From assembly GCF_030546805.1 (NCBI RefSeq), contig NZ_JAUOPC010000019.1:1-64000 (forward strand): a stretch of 64,000 nucleotides of DNA, written 5' to 3'. Shown here in pieces: positions 17,323 through 27,078 of this stretch. Source of the stretch: Cyclobacterium sp. 1_MG-2023. GTDB lineage: Bacteria > Bacteroidota > Bacteroidia > Cytophagales > Cyclobacteriaceae. The notes below the pieces were generated by a model. The model saw only the letters and a program-made list of their open reading frames with translations. It had not been told where the DNA came from and made no database searches. Numbering within the stretch: the stretch's first letter is position 1; the number at the start of each line of letters is the position of its first letter. Position numbers and translations under genes: made by a program.

Positions 17323-17817
17323 ATGAAAAAGCCTTTACATTATGTAGCCATAATACTATTCCTTTTTAGTACTGCCTGCGATAGTCAAAATAAAGGTGAA
17401 GCCGAAGCAATAGCTGTTAACAGTAACCTAAATCAAAAAACAAACGAAATGAAAAGTCATTTTTCAATGTTTGAAATTCCTGCTATGGAAATTTCACGAG
17501 CCGTAGATTTTTATCAAGCCATCTTAGACATCAAGATTGAGCAAATGAAATTACCCGGAATGGAAATGGGAATATTTCCCTACGAAGACCAATTGGTTAC
17601 AGGGCTTATTATAAAAGGCGAAGGTTATCAGCCATCGACTGAGGGTGTAACTTTATATCTTAATGCCGGAGAAAAACTCGACCTCATTCTTGAACGAGTG
17701 GAAAAAAATGGAGGAAAAATCATTCTACCAAAAACAGCCCACGCAGATGAAAGTGGTTTTTTTGCTTTGTTTGTAGACAGTGAAGGCAATAGACTAGGGT
17801 TAAATTCATCAAATTAA
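17323..17817 (+). CDS. Lipoprotein with VOC (glyoxalase/bleomycin-resistance) domain
   Basis: The 164-residue product from the ATG at 17323 starts with a signal peptide and lipobox STAC (Cys near residue 19). A Gln/Asn-rich spacer follows, then a complete VOC fold: FSMFEIPAMEISRAVDFYQAIL in the first beta-alpha-beta unit and ADESGFFALFVDSEGNRLGL at the end. VOC proteins are normally cytosolic and start directly at the fold. An internal Met (MKSHFSMFE) would give such a short form, so two products or a true periplasmic VOC lipoprotein are possible. Metal ligands are incomplete compared with glyoxalase I. An AraC regulator precedes it. Confidence 0.75.
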   Translation: MKKPLHYVAIILFLFSTACDSQNKGEAEAIAVNSNLNQKTNEMKSHFSMFEIPAMEISRAVDFYQAILDIKIEQMKLPGMEMGIFPYEDQLVTGLIIKGEGYQPSTEGVTLYLNAGEKLDLILERVEKNGGKIILPKTAHADESGFFALFVDSEGNRLGLNSSN

Positions 17818-18071
17818 TCCCTCAAATAGACTTTTGAGACGAAGTTTATCCGATTATGTGGGCATTTTTATCCCTTAATCAAGCGGGGAACTTGGCTTAT
17901 ATTCAGAACGGACCTGTCTTTAGTAGTGGCATTGTAAAGATGGAGAAACCTCTCAGGACGCCAAATGGTAATCTATTTCTTATGCTTATAAATTTTATGA
18001 ACTTAAACCCTCCAGGGATAAGCGTTTACAATTGTTACTGAAGACCAAGGGATAAACCTTGAATACAGGGT

Positions 18072-18668
18072 TTAGCTTTTATCTTTCCTTCTTTGCAACC
18101 AATCTGGTGTACCGGAAGGTTGATAGGCTTCCATTTTGTCAAGTAAAGCAACCGGATCATCCGCAACAATTAAATTACTCAACTGATCCGGTTTTAAAAA
18201 TCCCTGGTCACCTACATGGTCCAAAAAGTCCAATAGCTTGTCATAATAGCCCGATACATTGTACAAGGCAAGTGGTTTTTGAATGTACATTAGCTGATTG
18301 AGAGTCATGACTTCAAACAACTCCTCTAGTGTACCTATGCCCCCGGGCATGGCTATAAAACCATCCCCTTTTTCTGCCATTAGCCATTTCCTGTCTCTCA
18401 TTGTTTCCACAACAATCAAATCCGTACAACCCTGATGGGCGACTTCTATGTCTACGAGTTTTTGAGGGATTATTCCATACACCGGACTTTTGGAGGCAAG
18501 CATCTCATTTGCAATAATTCCCATAAGCCCAACTTTTCCTGCACCATAAACCAGCCCCAACTCCCTTTTGACCATTTCTTTGGCCAAGGCTTTTGCTTGG
18601 TCTGAATATTCTTGAAGAATTCCTGTGTTTGATCCGCAATAGACCGTGATGTTTTTTAATGGAAACAT
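18072..18668 (-). CDS. LOG family Rossmann-fold protein (TIGR00730)
   Basis: This 198-residue protein carries the two LOG signatures, YGAGKVGLMG near residue 40 and MPGGIGTLEELFE near residue 107. Family members are cytokinin riboside 5'-monophosphate phosphoribohydrolases, or more generally AMP/nucleotide N-glycosidases in bacteria. It is cytosolic and probably a dimer. It converges on the VOC gene and is divergent from rdgB, separated by 335 bp. The start ATG fits the family's N-terminus (ITVYCGSNTG). Confidence 0.9.
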   Translation of the reverse strand: MFPLKNITVYCGSNTGILQEYSDQAKALAKEMVKRELGLVYGAGKVGLMGIIANEMLASKSPVYGIIPQKLVDIEVAHQGCTDLIVVETMRDRKWLMAEKGDGFIAMPGGIGTLEELFEVMTLNQLMYIQKPLALYNVSGYYDKLLDFLDHVGDQGFLKPDQLSNLIVADDPVALLDKMEAYQPSGTPDWLQRRKDKS

Positions 18669-19003
18669 ATAATAATAAATGATTTTAGTATTTAAAGGGC
18701 AAGCATAGCAATACCTTTTTCTATCTCCCTTTTATAATTCTTATACCGCTTGGTTCAACTTTCAATTTTGACCTGATTCTTTATGGTCTTCAAATATAAA
18801 CTCCTATTCTCTAAAAATTGATATCCGAAAGCCCACTAAGCTACAAATGCTAAAAGAAATTGATCATCTCTTTAAATTGATTTAACCTATTCATAACTTA
18901 AAAATTGGCCCATATGGAGAAAAATAGAACCGAAAAATTTCTTTTCAATCAAAAAAGTAGGTTTAAGGAAAGATTTCTGGAAAAGCTAAAGTAATTTTAC
19001 ACC
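18669..19003. other. Divergent promoter region between LOG gene and rdgB
   Basis: AT-rich spacer with no coding signal. It should hold promoters for both divergent genes; TAATTTTA at 18992-18999, just before the rdgB ATG, is a weak fit to a -7 box. Nothing else is recognised. Confidence 0.35.
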
Positions 19004-19582
19004 ATGAAAATTTGCTTTGCGACAAATAATTCGAAAAAATTAAAAGAAGTTAGGGCTGCTTTGGGGGATGAGTTTGAGATAGTCTCCCTTGAGGAAATCG
19101 GCTGTAAAGAGGAATTACCTGAAACGGGTGACAAACTAGAAGACAATGCTTTTCAGAAAGCCAGGTATGTCAAAACCCATTATGGAGTAGACTGCTTTGC
19201 AGATGATACCGGTCTGGAAGTAGAAGTTTTAGATGGTGCCCCCGGTGTATATTCAGGTAGGTATGCCGGAGAACCTAGAAGTGATGAACGGAATGTTAAT
19301 CTATTGTTAGAAAACATGCGTGGTAAGCAAGAGCGAAATGCAGCTTTCAGGACCATTATTGCTTTGATAATCGGGGAAAATGAATGGGCATTTGAAGGGA
19401 AGGCTGAAGGAGAACTTTTGGACAAACGATCCGGAGAAGGTGGCTTTGGCTATGACCCTATCTTTAAGCCCTTGGGTTATAAGAAAACCTTTGCTGAGTT
19501 AAGCATGGAAGAAAAAAACACCATCAGCCACAGAGGGAAGGCAGTAAAGCTACTGGCCTCTTTTTTAAAAGAGAAAGCTTAA
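19004..19582 (+). CDS. rdgB: Non-canonical purine NTP pyrophosphatase (RdgB/HAM1)
   Basis: The 192-residue enzyme hydrolyses dITP, XTP and related triphosphates to monophosphates, cleaning the nucleotide pool. The family signatures are all present: FATNNSKKLKEV at the N-terminus, ADDTGLEVEVLDGAPGVYSGRYAG with the catalytic Asp, GGFGYDPIF, and the C-terminal ISHRGKA. Length is normal for the family. It is followed 39 bp later by udk on the same strand, and the two may be co-transcribed, giving a small nucleotide-metabolism unit. Confidence 0.97.
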   Translation: MKICFATNNSKKLKEVRAALGDEFEIVSLEEIGCKEELPETGDKLEDNAFQKARYVKTHYGVDCFADDTGLEVEVLDGAPGVYSGRYAGEPRSDERNVNLLLENMRGKQERNAAFRTIIALIIGENEWAFEGKAEGELLDKRSGEGGFGYDPIFKPLGYKKTFAELSMEEKNTISHRGKAVKLLASFLKEKA

Positions 19583-19621
19583 GAACTGCATGAGATTGAA
19601 TGACACCCTAATTAACATTTT

Positions 19622-20251
19622 ATGACCAAGCCATTTATCATAGGAATCACCGGAGGAAGTGCATCAGGTAAAACCCACTTTTTAGACAAGCTCTTGCATT
19701 CTTTTGAGCCGGGTCAAGTTTGCTTGATCTCACAAGACAACTATTATAAGCCCAGGCACCAGCAACCTATGGATGATCGGGGCATTCATAATTTTGACAC
19801 ACCCAATTCCATTGATTTTGAGCAGTACGCAGATGATATTCGTAAGATTCAGGAGGGTCAAACCATAAATCGACAGGAATATACCTTCAACAATCCCAAT
19901 AAAAAGCCTAAAATGCTTACCTTTTCTCCTGCCCCCGTGGTGGTGGTTGAAGGAATTTTTGTGCTATATTATCCTGAGTTGGCGAATTTACTGGACCTAA
20001 AGGTCTATATAGATGCCAAAGACCATATCAAGCTGAAGAGGAGAATTGTGAGGGATAAAGTAGAACGAGGTTACGACCTGGACGATGTATTGTATCGCTA
20101 TGAGCAACATGTAATGCCTACCTATGAAAAGTATATCGCCCCCTTTAAGCATGATGCGGACATAATTGTCCCCAATAACAGTGATTTTAAAAAGGCCTTG
20201 GAGGTAATAAAAACCTTTTTACGTTTTAAAATAGGCGAGGAACGATCCTGA
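19622..20251 (+). CDS. udk: Uridine kinase
   Basis: The 209-residue cytosolic kinase phosphorylates uridine and cytidine in pyrimidine salvage. The P-loop GGSASGKT is at residues 11-18, followed by ISQDNYYKP (substrate Asp), FDTPNSIDF, and VVVEGIFVLYYPEL; the lid region has RRIVRDKVERG. The length and order match bacterial Udk. It follows rdgB closely and precedes a short secreted or membrane protein with its own promoter. Confidence 0.95.
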   Translation: MTKPFIIGITGGSASGKTHFLDKLLHSFEPGQVCLISQDNYYKPRHQQPMDDRGIHNFDTPNSIDFEQYADDIRKIQEGQTINRQEYTFNNPNKKPKMLTFSPAPVVVVEGIFVLYYPELANLLDLKVYIDAKDHIKLKRRIVRDKVERGYDLDDVLYRYEQHVMPTYEKYIAPFKHDADIIVPNNSDFKKALEVIKTFLRFKIGEERS

Positions 20252-20399
20252 TTCTCTTCTTTTATTCCCCGATTTAAAGTGTCAAAGCAAACCTTTATTT
20301 TCCAAACCGCCCTCAATTAAAATATAAATACCTGTATTACAGACCCTTCCAAAGCAAAAATTAAAAAGGATAGCCATACAGGAATTGAAAAAACTTTTT

Positions 20400-20407
20400 T
20401 ATATTTG
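20400..20407 (+). promoter_or_regulatory. TAnnTTTG -7 promoter box
   Basis: TATATTTG exactly fits the Bacteroidota -7 consensus and lies only six bases before the ATG at 20414, so the transcript would be nearly leaderless. Confidence 0.55.
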
Positions 20408-20413
20408 CATCCC

Positions 20414-20791
20414 ATGAAACTGAACAGGAAAAATAAAGGATTGATGCGCCAAAGGCTGACATTACTGATCGTAATGCTTTTCTGCGTGTTTGTTTCCAGT
20501 TCAGAGATTGTTGTAAGCCTTGACAGCCAAGACAGGGCACTTGAAGTAAAATTGGACTTATCCTCTACCAACGATGAGGGTCCTGCGGAAGACAACCAAA
20601 CATTTATTCATTCGAATATAGATGCAGTTGTTCCATTCGTACTGTACGCATTTGATTTCATCTACAATTTTATTTATGAGATCATTGTAGCAGCGCTTCC
20701 TCAGACCAATTTCCTATTGGGTACTGAACTTGAATACAATCAATTATTCAAAATACTATTTGAACAGATTATATCTGTCAATGCCCCCTGA
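20414..20791 (+). CDS. Small membrane-associated protein, unknown
   Basis: From the ATG at 20414 the product has 125 residues. It has a signal-like hydrophobic stretch (LTLLIVMLFCVFVSS, about 16-30), a polar Asp/Glu-rich middle, and a second hydrophobic region (AVVPFVLYAFDFIYNFIYEIIVAAL, about 72-96). I do not recognise a family. It lies between udk and secDF on the same strand with a near-leaderless promoter. Position beside secDF hints at an envelope role, but that is only context. An upstream TTG at 20405 would add three residues and overlap the promoter box. Confidence 0.6.
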   Translation: MKLNRKNKGLMRQRLTLLIVMLFCVFVSSSEIVVSLDSQDRALEVKLDLSSTNDEGPAEDNQTFIHSNIDAVVPFVLYAFDFIYNFIYEIIVAALPQTNFLLGTELEYNQLFKILFEQIISVNAP

Positions 20792-20900
20792 GTAAGCCCC
20801 TGCTCACTATTTTCATTTGCCACCATTATTGAATCATGGATTCAAATGAAAAATTCTACAATAGAAATCAAATACAACATTTAATAGTTAATCAACAATC

Positions 20901-23858
20901 ATGAAAAACAAAGGGATAATCGTTTTTTTTACGGTGGTCATTACAGCCCTATGTCTGTATTATTTATCATTTACATTGGTATCAAACAATGTTCATGAGA
21001 AAGCCACTACTTATGCAACTGATGCCTCAGGCAACGTCGATTTTGACAAAAGGCAAACCTACCTTGATTCTGTATGGAGAGAGCCTGTTTACAATTTTCT
21101 AGGCATACCATTTACTTATCAGGAAGTAAAGAATACGGAACTAGGCTTAGGACTGGATCTTCAAGGTGGTATGCACGTGACATTGGAGGTTTCTCCGGTA
21201 GAGATCGTAAAAGGACTAGCAGGTGGCAGCAAGGATCAAGTATTCAATGAAGCTGTTGCGGTAGCGAAAGAGCGCTCCAAAACAGTAAATGATAAATTTG
21301 TAAACATCTTTTATCAGGCTTGGCAAGAAAAAGCAGGTGACAAATCCTTGAATACAATTTTTGCAACAGCAGCCAATAGAGGAAGGATTTCTCTAGAAAC
21401 CTCGGATGCAGAGATTTTAAATATCATAGATACTGAAGTAGAAAATGCGATTGACCGATCTTTCAACATCCTAAGAACTAGAATAGACCGGTTTGGTACT
21501 TCACAGCCAAACATCCAAAGGATTCAAAATACCGGTAGAATTCAAATTGAACTTCCCGGTGTAGACAATGCCGAAAGGGTAAGAAACCTTCTTCAAGGTG
21601 TTGCCAAATTGCAATTCTGGCAAGTAGCAGAAATAGATGAGTTTGGTGATGCATTGCAACAAGTCAATGCATTTCTTATGGAAGAAGCCGAAAACCAAAA
21701 GGCATCAAGCCCCGCTGCAGAAACGACTACTTCTTCGGATACAACAGATTTGGAAAGTGACCTGGCCAAGCAATTGGCTGAAGGTGCTACAGATGCTGAT
21801 TCTTTAGGAACTGAAGCTTCTCCAATTTTTGCTTTGTTGAAAGCAAATTATGGACTTGTTTATGAATTAAGAGATACCATTGCCATCAACAGGGTTTTAA
21901 ATAGAGAAGATGTAAAAGCTTTGCTACCGAGAGATGTGAAGTTTATGTGGTCTGTCAAGCCTCAGGTGCAAGACGGAATGGACCTGTTGGAATTGCATGC
22001 CATCAAAGCCCCACGTGGTACAGATCAAGCTCCTTTAGAGGGTGATGTAATTACAGATGCCAGACAATCATTGGATCAAACTTCAAGACCTGCTGTAAGC
22101 ATGCAAATGAATGCTGAAGGTGCGAGGAGATGGAGAAAATTAACGGCTGAAAATATAGGTAAAAGGATAGCCGTTGTACTGGATAATTATGTGTACACAG
22201 CGCCTACAGTTCAAGGAGAAATTCCTTCAGGACAATCTGAGATTACCGGGAATTTCACCATGGAAGAAGCCAAAGATTTGGCCAATATATTGAAATCCGG
22301 AACCTTGCCTGCTCCTACCAATATCGTGGAAGAAGCCATTGTGGGTCCTACTTTGGGTGTAGAAGCAAGAAATCAAGGCATCAACTCAATGGTTGCCGGT
22401 CTTGTATTGGTGGTATTGTTTATGATCGCCTATTACTCTAAAGGTGGTTTTGTTGCCATCGCGGCATTGTTGTTCAACATCTTCTTTATTCTTGGAATCC
22501 TTGCTCAATTAGGCGCAGCCTTAACCCTACCGGGTATTGCCGGTATTGTACTTACCATTGGTATGTCCATTGATGCCAACGTGCTTATTTTCGAAAGAAT
22601 TAAAGAAGAGCTAAAAAATGGCGCCGGTATTTTGCAGGCAATAAGCAGTGGTTATGACAAAGCATTCAGTGCCATTCTGGATTCAAACGTAACTACCTTC
22701 CTTACAGGAGCCATACTCTATGCTTTGGGCCAAGGTCCGGTAAAAGGTTTTGCGATTGTATTGATGATAGGTATCGCCTCATCCTTCTTCTCAGCAGTTT
22801 TTATCACAAGAGTGATTGTGTATTGGATGAGTAAGAAAGGCGAGAAAAGCAATATTTCTTTCGCTACGCCATTTGCTAAAAACATGTTTAGCGACCTAAA
22901 TATTGACTTTTTAGGAAAACGTAAGGTAGCTTATTTGATCTCTACAGGTATTATTGTCGTTGGGATGATTCTTGCCTTAACCTCAGGCATCAAATTTGGC
23001 GTCGATTTCACCGGTGGTAGATACTATGTCGTTGAATTTAGCGAATCAGTTCCTGCTTCTGAATTAAAAGTTGGACTGGACAGTGAATTTGATGGTGCAG
23101 TGGAAGTCAAAACTTATGGTGCAAACAATGTCTTAAAAGTAACCACTTCTTACTTGGTAAACGAAGACAATGATGAAGCCAACAGAGAGGTGGAAGACAA
23201 GGTTAGGAATGGTATCGCTGCTGTAACCGGCTTTAGTTATTTGGAAGATGCCACCAAGCTTTCCGGAAATGATTTCTCAATCACAGGTTCCAATAAAGTA
23301 GGAGCAACGGTAGCAGATGACATCAAAAACTCCTCTTTAGAGGCGATGTTCTTCTCCCTTATAGCCATTTTCCTTTATATTTTACTAAGGTTTAGAAAAT
23401 GGCAGTTCTCACTTGCTTCGATTATCGCATTGGTTCATGATACCTTTTTCGTTATCGCCGCTTTTGCCATAGCAAGTGCATTTGGAGCCACTTTTGAAAT
23501 CGACCAAGTATTCATTGCTGCTGTATTGACAGTAATCGGTTATTCAATAAATGATACGGTAATTGTATTTGATAGGATCAGAGAGAATATTGCTAGCCGA
23601 GGCACAAGCAAAATTGTCAAAATGTTCAATGATGCAATCAACCAAACGATGGCCAGAACCCTGATTACATCAGCAACTACATTAATTGTAGTACTGGTAT
23701 TGTTAATATTTGGGGGAGAAGTGCTAAGAGGATTCTCTTTCGCCTTATTAATAGGTGTCTTGGTAGGTACCTACTCTTCCATCTATATCGCAACTCCGGT
23801 AGTTGTCGATTTAATGAAAAAAGAAATTGAAAGTGAAAGTGAAGTTCCGGTAAAATAA
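20901..23858 (+). CDS. secDF: Protein translocase SecDF fusion
   Basis: The 985-residue inner-membrane protein joins SecD and SecF, the proton-driven accessory subunits that pull secreted proteins through SecYEG. The SecD half has the first helix (5-25), ELGLGLDLQGGMHVTLEV and a large periplasmic P1 region, then NVLIFERIKEEL after the GMSIDA helix. SecF starts near residue 680 with GIKFGVDFTGGRYYVVEF and has INDTVIVFDRIREN. The two homologous Asp/Arg motifs carry the proton path. A fused SecDF of this size is typical for Bacteroidota. A strong terminator follows at 23886. Confidence 0.97.
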   Translation: MKNKGIIVFFTVVITALCLYYLSFTLVSNNVHEKATTYATDASGNVDFDKRQTYLDSVWREPVYNFLGIPFTYQEVKNTELGLGLDLQGGMHVTLEVSPVEIVKGLAGGSKDQVFNEAVAVAKERSKTVNDKFVNIFYQAWQEKAGDKSLNTIFATAANRGRISLETSDAEILNIIDTEVENAIDRSFNILRTRIDRFGTSQPNIQRIQNTGRIQIELPGVDNAERVRNLLQGVAKLQFWQVAEIDEFGDALQQVNAFLMEEAENQKASSPAAETTTSSDTTDLESDLAKQLAEGATDADSLGTEASPIFALLKANYGLVYELRDTIAINRVLNREDVKALLPRDVKFMWSVKPQVQDGMDLLELHAIKAPRGTDQAPLEGDVITDARQSLDQTSRPAVSMQMNAEGARRWRKLTAENIGKRIAVVLDNYVYTAPTVQGEIPSGQSEITGNFTMEEAKDLANILKSGTLPAPTNIVEEAIVGPTLGVEARNQGINSMVAGLVLVVLFMIAYYSKGGFVAIAALLFNIFFILGILAQLGAALTLPGIAGIVLTIGMSIDANVLIFERIKEELKNGAGILQAISSGYDKAFSAILDSNVTTFLTGAILYALGQGPVKGFAIVLMIGIASSFFSAVFITRVIVYWMSKKGEKSNISFATPFAKNMFSDLNIDFLGKRKVAYLISTGIIVVGMILALTSGIKFGVDFTGGRYYVVEFSESVPASELKVGLDSEFDGAVEVKTYGANNVLKVTTSYLVNEDNDEANREVEDKVRNGIAAVTGFSYLEDATKLSGNDFSITGSNKVGATVADDIKNSSLEAMFFSLIAIFLYILLRFRKWQFSLASIIALVHDTFFVIAAFAIASAFGATFEIDQVFIAAVLTVIGYSINDTVIVFDRIRENIASRGTSKIVKMFNDAINQTMARTLITSATTLIVVLVLLIFGGEVLRGFSFALLIGVLVGTYSSIYIATPVVVDLMKKEIESESEVPVK

Positions 23859-23885
23859 GCGGAATACGCCACATTTTTTCATACA

Positions 23886-23919
23886 AAAGAGCCATTCTAC
23901 TTTAAGAATGGCTCTTTTT
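23886..23919 (+). terminator. Rho-independent terminator of secDF
   Basis: A 13-bp perfect stem, AAAGAGCCATTCT / AGAATGGCTCTTT, with a 6-base loop, begins 27 bp after the secDF stop and ends in a T run. Confidence 0.9.
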
Positions 23920-24005
23920 CTTTATAAATGCAGATTAAATACCCTGAACAGGGTATTGATTGAAGTTTTAGTTATTGATACCTTGCAGACCTATCATATT
24001 GTCAT

Positions 24006-24677
24006 ATGCAAATGTCATTCTATTCCATCGCGTTAATTCTTGGGATTTTATTTGCCACACTTTATTTGTTTTTGGGCTTCCATCCTAAAGAATATAGAAA
24101 GATTAACTTTCTGGTATTATTTATTCTATTTACAGAACTACTTTCTGTAATCATATGGTCCAACTCCAATAAAGGTGGGGATGAAAATCTCTTCCTATAC
24201 AATCTGCTATATGTATATGTAAGGCCTACGGCAATGTTACTATTGTTTAGCCAGCTCCCTTTTAGTTGTCAACTCCAGAGAACGGTCTTCCCTACCATTT
24301 TTGGTTTCTTGATAACCGGTGGACTTATCAGCACCTTTCTCCAACCCCTAGGTGGGGCCATTCAGTCTTATAGTTATTTACTCGGTCACGGATTGGTGCT
24401 ATCCTATAGTGTTATCTTCTTTAAAGACATATTGAAGCAAAGCAAGTTTAGAGACATCAACTTGCTGTCTTTGCCCTATTTTTGGATGGCATCCCTGATT
24501 TTGTTTTCCTACGGAGAAAGATACATATTTTTTATTTTAACCTATTATTACCCTTCTATAGGAGATTATAGTATGGGCCATGTTTTTATTTGGGTTCAAT
24601 TCTTGGCGGGCATAATGTACTTATCATTAGGGCTTTCCTTTTTTGCCCCCAGGGTTTTCAATAGATACTATACTTAA
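24006..24677 (+). CDS. Polytopic membrane protein, unknown function
   Basis: The 223-residue protein is almost wholly hydrophobic, with about seven transmembrane helices and short loops. Helices carry scattered Tyr/Phe and two potentially conserved spots, GHGLVLSYSVIFF and SYGERYIFFILTYYY. No motif of a known transporter or enzyme was found. The layout resembles the 7TM sensor-type modules (7TMR-like) without an attached output domain, a loose comparison only. It lies between the secDF terminator and metK, with 81 bp to metK. Confidence 0.65.
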   Translation: MQMSFYSIALILGILFATLYLFLGFHPKEYRKINFLVLFILFTELLSVIIWSNSNKGGDENLFLYNLLYVYVRPTAMLLLFSQLPFSCQLQRTVFPTIFGFLITGGLISTFLQPLGGAIQSYSYLLGHGLVLSYSVIFFKDILKQSKFRDINLLSLPYFWMASLILFSYGERYIFFILTYYYPSIGDYSMGHVFIWVQFLAGIMYLSLGLSFFAPRVFNRYYT

Positions 24678-24758
24678 TAATTGTCGGCTTTTGAAAATAT
24701 AGTTTTTAATTTATAACCTTTAAATGTAAATTTAAACTTTAATCAAAAAACGCATTGT

Positions 24759-26012
24759 ATGTCCTATCTATTCACTTCGGAATCTGTTTCCGAAGGTCAT
24801 CCAGATAAAATATCTGATCAAATATCAGATGCAATTATTGATAATTTTCTGGCTTTCGATCCAAATGCTAAAGTAGCTTGTGAAACCCTCGTCACCACTG
24901 GTCAGGTTATTCTGGCGGGAGAGGTCAATTCATCTACCTATTTGGATGTGCAAAAAATTGCTAGGGATGTTATCAACAGGGTGGGATACACTAAAAGTGA
25001 GTACATGTTTGATAGCAGCTCCTGTGGTGTTCTTTCCGCCATTCATGAGCAATCTCCTGACATTAACCAAGGTGTAGACAGGAGTGAACCTGAGGAGCAA
25101 GGAGCGGGAGACCAAGGAATGATGTTTGGGTATGCAACCAAGGAAACCAGCAATTTTATCCCATTAGGACTTGATTTATCTCATAGGTTATTGAAAGAAC
25201 TGGCTGCATTGAGAAGAGAAAATGACCAAATCACTTACCTGCGTCCCGATTCTAAAGCCCAAGTGACCACTCAATACAGCGATGACAATACCCCGGAAAA
25301 AATCGTGGCTATTGTAGTATCCACACAACATGACGAATTTGGCGAGGAGCAGGCCATGCTGGAGAAAATTAAAAAAGACATTGTTGAAATTTTGATTCCA
25401 AGGGTAAAAGCCCAGTTACCGGAAAGCATACAAAATCTCTTTAATGATGACATCCTATACCATATCAACCCTACAGGAAAATTTGTAATTGGGGGACCGC
25501 ATGGAGATACAGGGCTAACCGGAAGAAAAATAATCGTTGATACTTACGGTGGAAAAGGAGCACATGGAGGCGGTGCATTCTCCGGGAAAGACCCTTCAAA
25601 AGTTGACCGCTCTGCAGCCTATGCCACTCGACATATTGCCAAAAATTTAGTGGCCGCAGGCATTTCAGATGAAGTATTGGTGCAGGTTTCATATGCCATT
25701 GGCGTAGCCAAGCCCATGGGACTGTATGTCAATACCTATGGAACAGCCAATGTAGATTTGTCAGATGGCGAAATTGCTAAAAAAATAGAGAAACTATTCG
25801 ACATGAGGCCTTATGCCATCGAAAATAGGCTGAAATTGAGAAACCCTATCTATGAAGAAACAGCAGCTTACGGGCATATGGGAAGAGAAAATGAAGTGAT
25901 AACCAAAACCTTTGTTGCGCCTGATAAAGCTTCTATAACTTTGGATGTGGAACTATTTACTTGGGAAAAATTGGATTATATAGATCAGATTAAAAAAGAG
26001 TTTGGTCTCTAA
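24759..26012 (+). CDS. metK: S-adenosylmethionine synthetase
   Basis: The 417-residue enzyme makes S-adenosylmethionine from methionine and ATP. The signatures are all present: [17 protein letters not shown] near the start, [10 protein letters not shown] in the middle, the P-loop-like [19 protein letters not shown] near residue 270, and the conserved C-terminal GHMGR region. The length is slightly above E. coli MetK, as is usual in Bacteroidota. No SAM riboswitch was recognised in the 81-bp leader. A terminator follows. Confidence 0.98.
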   Translation: MSYLFTSESVSEGHPDKISDQISDAIIDNFLAFDPNAKVACETLVTTGQVILAGEVNSSTYLDVQKIARDVINRVGYTKSEYMFDSSSCGVLSAIHEQSPDINQGVDRSEPEEQGAGDQGMMFGYATKETSNFIPLGLDLSHRLLKELAALRRENDQITYLRPDSKAQVTTQYSDDNTPEKIVAIVVSTQHDEFGEEQAMLEKIKKDIVEILIPRVKAQLPESIQNLFNDDILYHINPTGKFVIGGPHGDTGLTGRKIIVDTYGGKGAHGGGAFSGKDPSKVDRSAAYATRHIAKNLVAAGISDEVLVQVSYAIGVAKPMGLYVNTYGTANVDLSDGEIAKKIEKLFDMRPYAIENRLKLRNPIYEETAAYGHMGRENEVITKTFVAPDKASITLDVELFTWEKLDYIDQIKKEFGL

Positions 26013-26034
26013 ACCAATATTTTAATATCATTTT

Positions 26035-26064
26035 AAAAGGCAGCTTCAACAGCTGCCTTTTTTT
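26035..26064 (+). terminator. Rho-independent terminator of metK
   Basis: Stem AAAGGCAGCT / AGCTGCCTTT with loop TCAAC lies 23 bp after the metK stop and ends in a run of T's. Confidence 0.9.
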
Positions 26065-26416
26065 ATTTAATCCTAGCCAGCCAAAAGGTCACCCTACTCG
26101 CTTTTAATCTGAAATAGGCAATAGACCAGCTTTTAAGATTTTTATTGTCAAAACCGGGATAAAGCAATGGCGGGATTATTGCTTTAACTCCATTCATTGA
26201 TAAGCTGATACTTAGATTTATTGAAATCCCGAAAACAAAAGACTGTCCACAGGGCCTTTCTATCGACTCATCCCGGTAAGTCATATCTGAGAGATTAACT
26301 TAAGTACACTTATTGCGTAAATAACTATTAGGATTTATTCGGTAATTCCTTTGGCCAGTGATGGCATGAAAAACGCTTGGCAGTGTTCAGAAGAAAGGTA
26401 AGTCCTCAGCTCAATG

Positions 26417-26472
26417 CCTCCGGCCATACTATAAAAGCATAAAATATTTCATTGCAACCGGAGGTTTTTGTT
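26417..26472 (+). terminator. Long-loop hairpin with T-tract between metK and the DinB gene
   Basis: CCTCCGG (26417-26423) pairs with CCGGAGG (26458-26464) and is followed by TTTTTGTTTT. The 34-base loop is long for a plain terminator. The 480-bp region after metK holds no convincing gene, so this could end an unannotated small RNA. Confidence 0.4.
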
Positions 26473-26494
26473 TTATTGATTTATATTCAATGCT

Positions 26495-27076
26495 ATGAAA
26501 AATAATGCGCAAGTATTTCTAGAAAGTAGTCTCCACCTTTTTACCTTTTACAAAAACTTAGGGGAGAAGGCGCTTCAACAAATCCCTGATGAAAAGCTCT
26601 TTTGGCAATTCAATGAGGACAGCAATAGTGCTGCCACCATTGTAAAACATTTGTCAGGAAATATGTTATCCAGATGGTCTGATTTTATGAACTCGGATGG
26701 TGAGAAACCATGGCGAAACCGAGATGCGGAATTTGAAAATGACCTGCATTCTCGAGAGGAGATAATGGAAGCTTGGAAAGTTGGCTGGGACAGCCTTTTC
26801 CAAGCCTTGGAAAAATGTGGTGAAAATGATTTTAACAAGGAAGTATATATCAGAAATCAATCCCATCATTTGATAGAAGCCATCAGTAGACAACTTACGC
26901 ATTATGCCACGCATATCGGGCAATTGATCTACCTTGCCAAGATGCTTCATCAGGGCAGCTGGAAAAGCCTCAGCATTCCAAAGGGAGCCTCACAATCATT
27001 CAATAAGGAGAAGTTTGATCAACCCAAAAAAGATGAGAAGTTTACAAATGATTATCTTAAAGAAACAAAGAAGTAA
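26495..27076 (+). CDS. DinB-superfamily protein (DUF1572)
   Basis: The 193-residue protein is a four-helix-bundle metal-binding protein of the DinB/YfiT superfamily, DUF1572 branch. The family pattern is visible in SNSAATIVKHLSGNMLSRW (first metal His near residue 52) and ISRQLTHYATHIGQLIYLAKML (two more His near 135-139). Relatives act as thiol or bacillithiol transferases or are uncharacterised. It ends two bases before the EcsC-family gene, so the two should be one operon. Confidence 0.85.
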   Translation: MKNNAQVFLESSLHLFTFYKNLGEKALQQIPDEKLFWQFNEDSNSAATIVKHLSGNMLSRWSDFMNSDGEKPWRNRDAEFENDLHSREEIMEAWKVGWDSLFQALEKCGENDFNKEVYIRNQSHHLIEAISRQLTHYATHIGQLIYLAKMLHQGSWKSLSIPKGASQSFNKEKFDQPKKDEKFTNDYLKETKK

Positions 27077-27078
27077 AC

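Noticed and set aside
17856-18041. 61-codon open frame downstream of the VOC gene
   Set aside because: No family likeness or start signal, and it lies in a short convergent spacer.
24678-24758. Possible SAM riboswitch before metK
   Set aside because: The 81-bp leader is AT-rich and shows none of the paired helices of SAM-I or SAM-II classes by eye.
26063-26284. 73-codon minus-strand frame after metK
   Set aside because: It overlaps the terminator T-tract and has no recognisable motif or start signal.
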